DNA from: Piliocolobus tephrosceles
Lineage: Eukaryota; Chordata; Mammalia; Primates; Cercopithecidae
NCBI RefSeq assembly: GCF_002776525.5
Contig: NC_045441.1
Span: forward strand, 110,407,161 to 110,471,160
Direction: 5' to 3'
Length of the DNA stretch: 64,000 nt
Shown here: piece after piece, positions 60,535 through 64,000 of the stretch
How positions within the stretch are numbered: the stretch's first letter is position 1
Layout: each line of letters starts with the position of its first letter
Notes under the pieces: generated by a model
What the model was told of the DNA's origin: nothing
Databases searched by the model: none
The model's input: the letters and a program-made list of their open reading frames with translations, nothing else
Translations under genes and position numbers: made by a program

Positions 60535-60653
60535 AATGTAGGTGAAACAGAGGGTCTTGCAAGCCAAGATATGTGGGCATCTGGTGAGAAAATAGCAGAG
60601 GCAAAGAAGCCCAGTCTAAAGAGATAGAGTGAGCCCAGAAAGCTCATTGGAAA
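60535..60653 (+). repeat. 119-bp duplicated segment, copy B
   Basis: The partner of 56132-56250 in the same orientation. Its right end touches the 21-bp palindrome at 60652-60672. Confidence 0.88.
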
Positions 60654-60672
60654 TAGTATTGTCAATACTATT
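60652..60672. repeat. Perfect 9-bp inverted repeat with 3-nt loop at the duplication edge
   Basis: AATAGTATT, GTC, AATACTATT. It begins exactly where similarity to copy A ends, and copy A lacks it. Confidence 0.92.
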
Positions 60673-63600
60673 TTCAACTTACTGGTAAGAATACAAATTT
60701 TTAAAAATGATTCTAATTGCATTAGGTACAATAAAAACCTACTTGAAGTAGTTATGGAATATGTAAGATTTCAGCAGTATTTGGTTGTTTTGGACAGCTG
60801 ACCAAGGAGGAGGGTTAATTGAGGTTGAATTGGGAGCCTTCTATTACAGAGTTAGGCATTTTTTGTCTGCAAAAGGACTGGTTTCTTTACAAGGAAGCTA
60901 ATTTCTTTTAGACCGAGACAACTCTGTAATTCTCCACTAGTTATGACTTAAACATAGCACCAAATATTGCCCTTGGCACAAGTAATATGCTAACCCAAAA
61001 TGTTTCATGCTGTATAAAAATACTTGCAGTTATTGTGCTATAAATTCAATTTCAGAATTTTTCAGTATTGCTGCTCTGTGAGCACGGACATTCCTCTTGT
61101 CTTTGTTCATTCTTTCATTTGTATTTTTTCTTTCTTCTCTTTGCTACTCTTCTTTTTCTTTTAAAAAAATTCAGCTATTTGTCTTTCCAAGACCAAGAGC
61201 AACTTATGGGGGTCATATCCAACCAGATACACTGTATTAGTCAGTGTTTGGGATCATCCTAATACACTTAGCTCTAACCCCTTACTCTTGAAATTACGGT
61301 TTCCAATAAAGGAGATTCTCTAATAATGGACCTGAAATGCACTATTAGGCCATGTGTTGTAGAGGGAGAGGTAGAGACAGGCATATTTGGGAAAAGAGCA
61401 AACATTCATGCTAAAATAAATAAATAAATAAATGAGGCTAGAGAAGTTACCCACCCAGTGCTCTCTGAGTTGAATAAGAAAGGGCAGGAAGCCTGTTTGA
61501 CATACTCAAAATAATGTCCAGGTAATTAATAAACAAGACATGCTGGCATTGTAAATTGGTTGGGTGACCTTTGATGAGAATTAAAATACAACACATGCCC
61601 CTAATTGAATATTTTTCATTTTGTATCCTTAGTCTGATAAATCTGTGAGAAGACAGAGGTATATGTAACCTACATCTTTACCCTTAATATTATTGCAATT
61701 TCCACAGTTTTCCCATTGATTAGAGTGATTTTCTCGACATACTCAAATTGTCAGAGTATGAATAAGAGAAATGTCTTAATGATATGATTTATTGCAGAAG
61801 CACAGAACGTTCAGAAGAAGATGGCAAAGACCTTTTATCCTTTCTGTTTTGATGACCAAGCTTTCAGAAAAATAGATGTGAATCATTCAAATTAGTTTCC
61901 CCAGGACTAGAAAACCTCAGTTGCCATTTTAGTTGCTTCTGCTTTTCTAGGTACTGAGATAATATATGCTATCTGCCCTCCAAAAATATATAACTGGAAT
62001 ATAAATTTGATTCTTAAATTGCTTCAGACCTAGCCTTCACATCTAAAGATTTCTCATATTCTCCTCACATCTTTGAATTCAATTTTTAAAAAATTTAATT
62101 CAATCAGGCTTAAAAAGAAATAGTAGGATCTCCACTTTGGTTGACTTTTTATTTTTCTGCTCCTACAATAAAAAATGTTTTTACCTACCATGAGGTATAA
62201 TATTAACCAGGTTGTGATTTGGAAATCTTTTAAAATCTTTCTTAAATCTTTCAAGAATAACATACATATGAAGAGATTTTAGTTGGAGATAGTCATTCAA
62301 TTTGATTTAAATTAGAAGCAGATTCCATTATTTGTGGTGAAGTGTTTTTGCAATTACTGATAGAATGCATGAGGTAATATAGATAAGTATTAACAGAAAT
62401 ACTAAGCTTGTCAAGAACATTTTAAAATAAATGTAGACCTTTAGTTAATAGACAATCTGTTTTTTGTTGGGTTGGCCATGTAATATATATAGTATATTGA
62501 ACAATATGTAAATGCATTGCTACTTAAAATTTTACACATATTTTCTGAGGGTAGGTTGTTTATATTCTCTATACTAGGAGATGTGTCTTAGGCAGCTGTA
62601 TTTATTTGATATTAGGCAAATTATTTAACTCAATAGTTTTCTGATAACTGCTGGTTGAATGGCTAAATGTTCTCTGCTTGGATCTCTCATCCTCCCCTGT
62701 CTTTCAGCTACATCCTCTGTCCTCTTCCTGATCTGTGAGAATTATAGATTTGTTTCTCTGTGTACTGCTTCCCTTGATTTCTTCTACTACCTACCATAAT
62801 CCATTCATTGCTGGCTCAAACTCATCTTAGGGTCTTGAAACTATCTAGGCCTGACCCCACGGGAGAGAGTCATTAGCCATGGCTTCTGTCCTTTGCTTTG
62901 TACACTGGGCACTTCTGCTTCAAGAACAAGACCAGCACTGAGCTGCTTGAAGTAGCAGCAGCAGCAACAGCAGCAGCAGTGTATCTGAAAAACTAGGTTC
63001 CCTGAGGAAGCTTTCCTCTTAGAAGATTGTGGCTTGTAGAGTTGCTTCTTGAAGACCTTGCCTCTGGTGTTAGGTAAGCATCCCACACACATTAAACAAC
63101 AGACTTCATTAAAGGATAATACTCAATTGAAAGCAAGTTCATCATGCATTAACAAAGTTATGATGGATCTTGTGTTCCATAGAAAGAGTTTATGAGCTTC
63201 AGAAAGAACACATTTGTTTCCTTCTCAACTGAAGGAGACTCTACTATTCAAATGCTCCTGGTGTTTAGTAAATCAACTCTAGTTTTTTCACTACCTCATA
63301 TCAAAATTAACTCAAAAATGCTATTTATATCAGGCAAAAAATTCCTGTTAAAAGTGAGAATCCACTCTATATAATTATTTAACGTCAGGTAGAACCACCC
63401 ACCACTTTTTTCCAGGAAAATGTTTCTTTTTAAATTGAGTGTATCTATTTTCTTAAAGAGTTAAACAAAATGCATAGGACTTTATCTAATAAATAGCTGT
63501 TGTTTCCTAGCCTTCAACCTCTCCCTTTTGATTTTTCTCTCCTATCATTCATTCATTCTTTCTTTCTCCCCTTTCCACAATAAGCCTCTTCTCATTATTT

Positions 63601-63822
63601 GTTCCCCCGGATCTTCTCTTCACAATCAATTTTCTTGCTCTCTCTCCACTGTATCGGTAGCTGGGGGCCGCCGAATCCTTTCAGTTTTCCATTTTAGTTC
63701 TTCTTCTGTTCTTGCAGTACACTTTCCCTGCATGCATTCATTCATACCTGCAACATCAAATATCACTTAAATGTCCATAGTTCCCAGGGTTAGAACTTTG
63801 GTCCAGATCTCTTTCTTTTTCT
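60673..63822. other. Intergenic sequence, mostly without recognised repeats
   Basis: AT-rich. Holds an (AAAT)n at 61414-61434 and an interrupted (GCA)n at 62955-62983. No Alu, L1 or gene was recognised over about 3.1 kb. Confidence 0.5.
62955..62983. repeat. Interrupted (GCA)n trinucleotide repeat
   Basis: About nine GCA units with one ACA interruption. It is not in a supported reading frame. Confidence 0.9.
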
Positions 63823-63934
63823 TTTCTTTCTTTTTTTTTTTTTTGAGACGGAGTCTTGCTGGGTGGCCCAGGCTGGAGTGCAGTGGCACGATCTCAGCTC
63901 ACTGCAAGCTCCACCTCTCAGGTTCATGCCATTC
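63823..63934 (-). mobile_element. Alu (Y-like), cut by an L1 insertion
   Basis: T-run, GAGACGGAGTCTTGCTGGGT to CATGCCATTCTC, then Alu similarity stops and the L1 poly(T) begins. Confidence 0.88.
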
Positions 63935-63939
63935 TCTGG

Positions 63940-64000
63940 TCTTTTTTTTTTTTTTTTTTTTTATTATTATTATACTTTAAGTTCTAGGGTACATGTGCAT
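63940..64000 (-). mobile_element. L1 3' end (L1PA-like), continues past the window
   Basis: T-run, TTATTATTATTATACTTTAA and GTTCTAGGGTACATGTGCAT are the reversed end of a young primate L1. Only its first 60 bases are visible here. Confidence 0.88.

Noticed and set aside
62841..63092. Minus-strand frame with a Cys run and a basic stretch resembling a ribosomal protein
   Set aside because: The Cys run is a translation of the (GCA)n repeat. The basic stretch has only a vague resemblance to an RPL36A-type protein, and the DNA does not follow that coding sequence.

Overview
This window is primate nuclear DNA. It is dense in Alu, MIR, L2, hAT-Charlie and MaLR repeats and carries young L1 and AluY copies. 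The only protein-coding gene I can support is the 5' end of CTTNBP2 (cortactin-binding protein 2), on the minus strand. Exon 1 (coding part 30029-30109, 27 codons from the ATG) lies in a strong CpG island. Exon 2 (18319-18426, 36 codons) follows after an 11.6-kb intron 1. Positions 1-18318 are the start of intron 2. The rest of the gene lies beyond the low-coordinate edge. In human this gene sits on 7q31 beside CFTR, with a long gene-poor interval upstream of its promoter, and the layout here agrees with that.

Organism: one full-length AluY at 7246-7545 carries the variants I associate with the Old World monkey AluYR lineage rather than human AluY. I therefore favour an Old World monkey (macaque, baboon, vervet or colobus type) over human or ape. 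This rests mainly on one element.

Layout: 1-18318 is intron 2, with Alus concentrated in its distal 8 kb and a quieter stretch from 13.4 to 18.3 kb. 18427-30028 is intron 1, with few Alus, several MIR/L2/MER20 relics and two perfect inverted repeats. 29440-30440 is the CpG-island promoter and exon 1. From 30440 to 64000 is intergenic sequence upstream of CTTNBP2. It holds Alus, a 5'-truncated SRSF3 processed pseudogene (from about 40133), MER1B, several LTR-like fragments, two L1 3' ends, MLT1 and MER5A/MER20 copies, and an L1 that runs off the window end after interrupting an Alu.

No second gene, CRISPR array, tRNA or rRNA was found. The most unusual signal is a 119-bp direct duplication (about 94% identical, copies 4.4 kb apart at 56132 and 60535). 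It matches no repeat family I recognise, and its second copy ends in a perfect 21-bp palindrome. Repeat family names and edges come from pattern recognition, not from a search.
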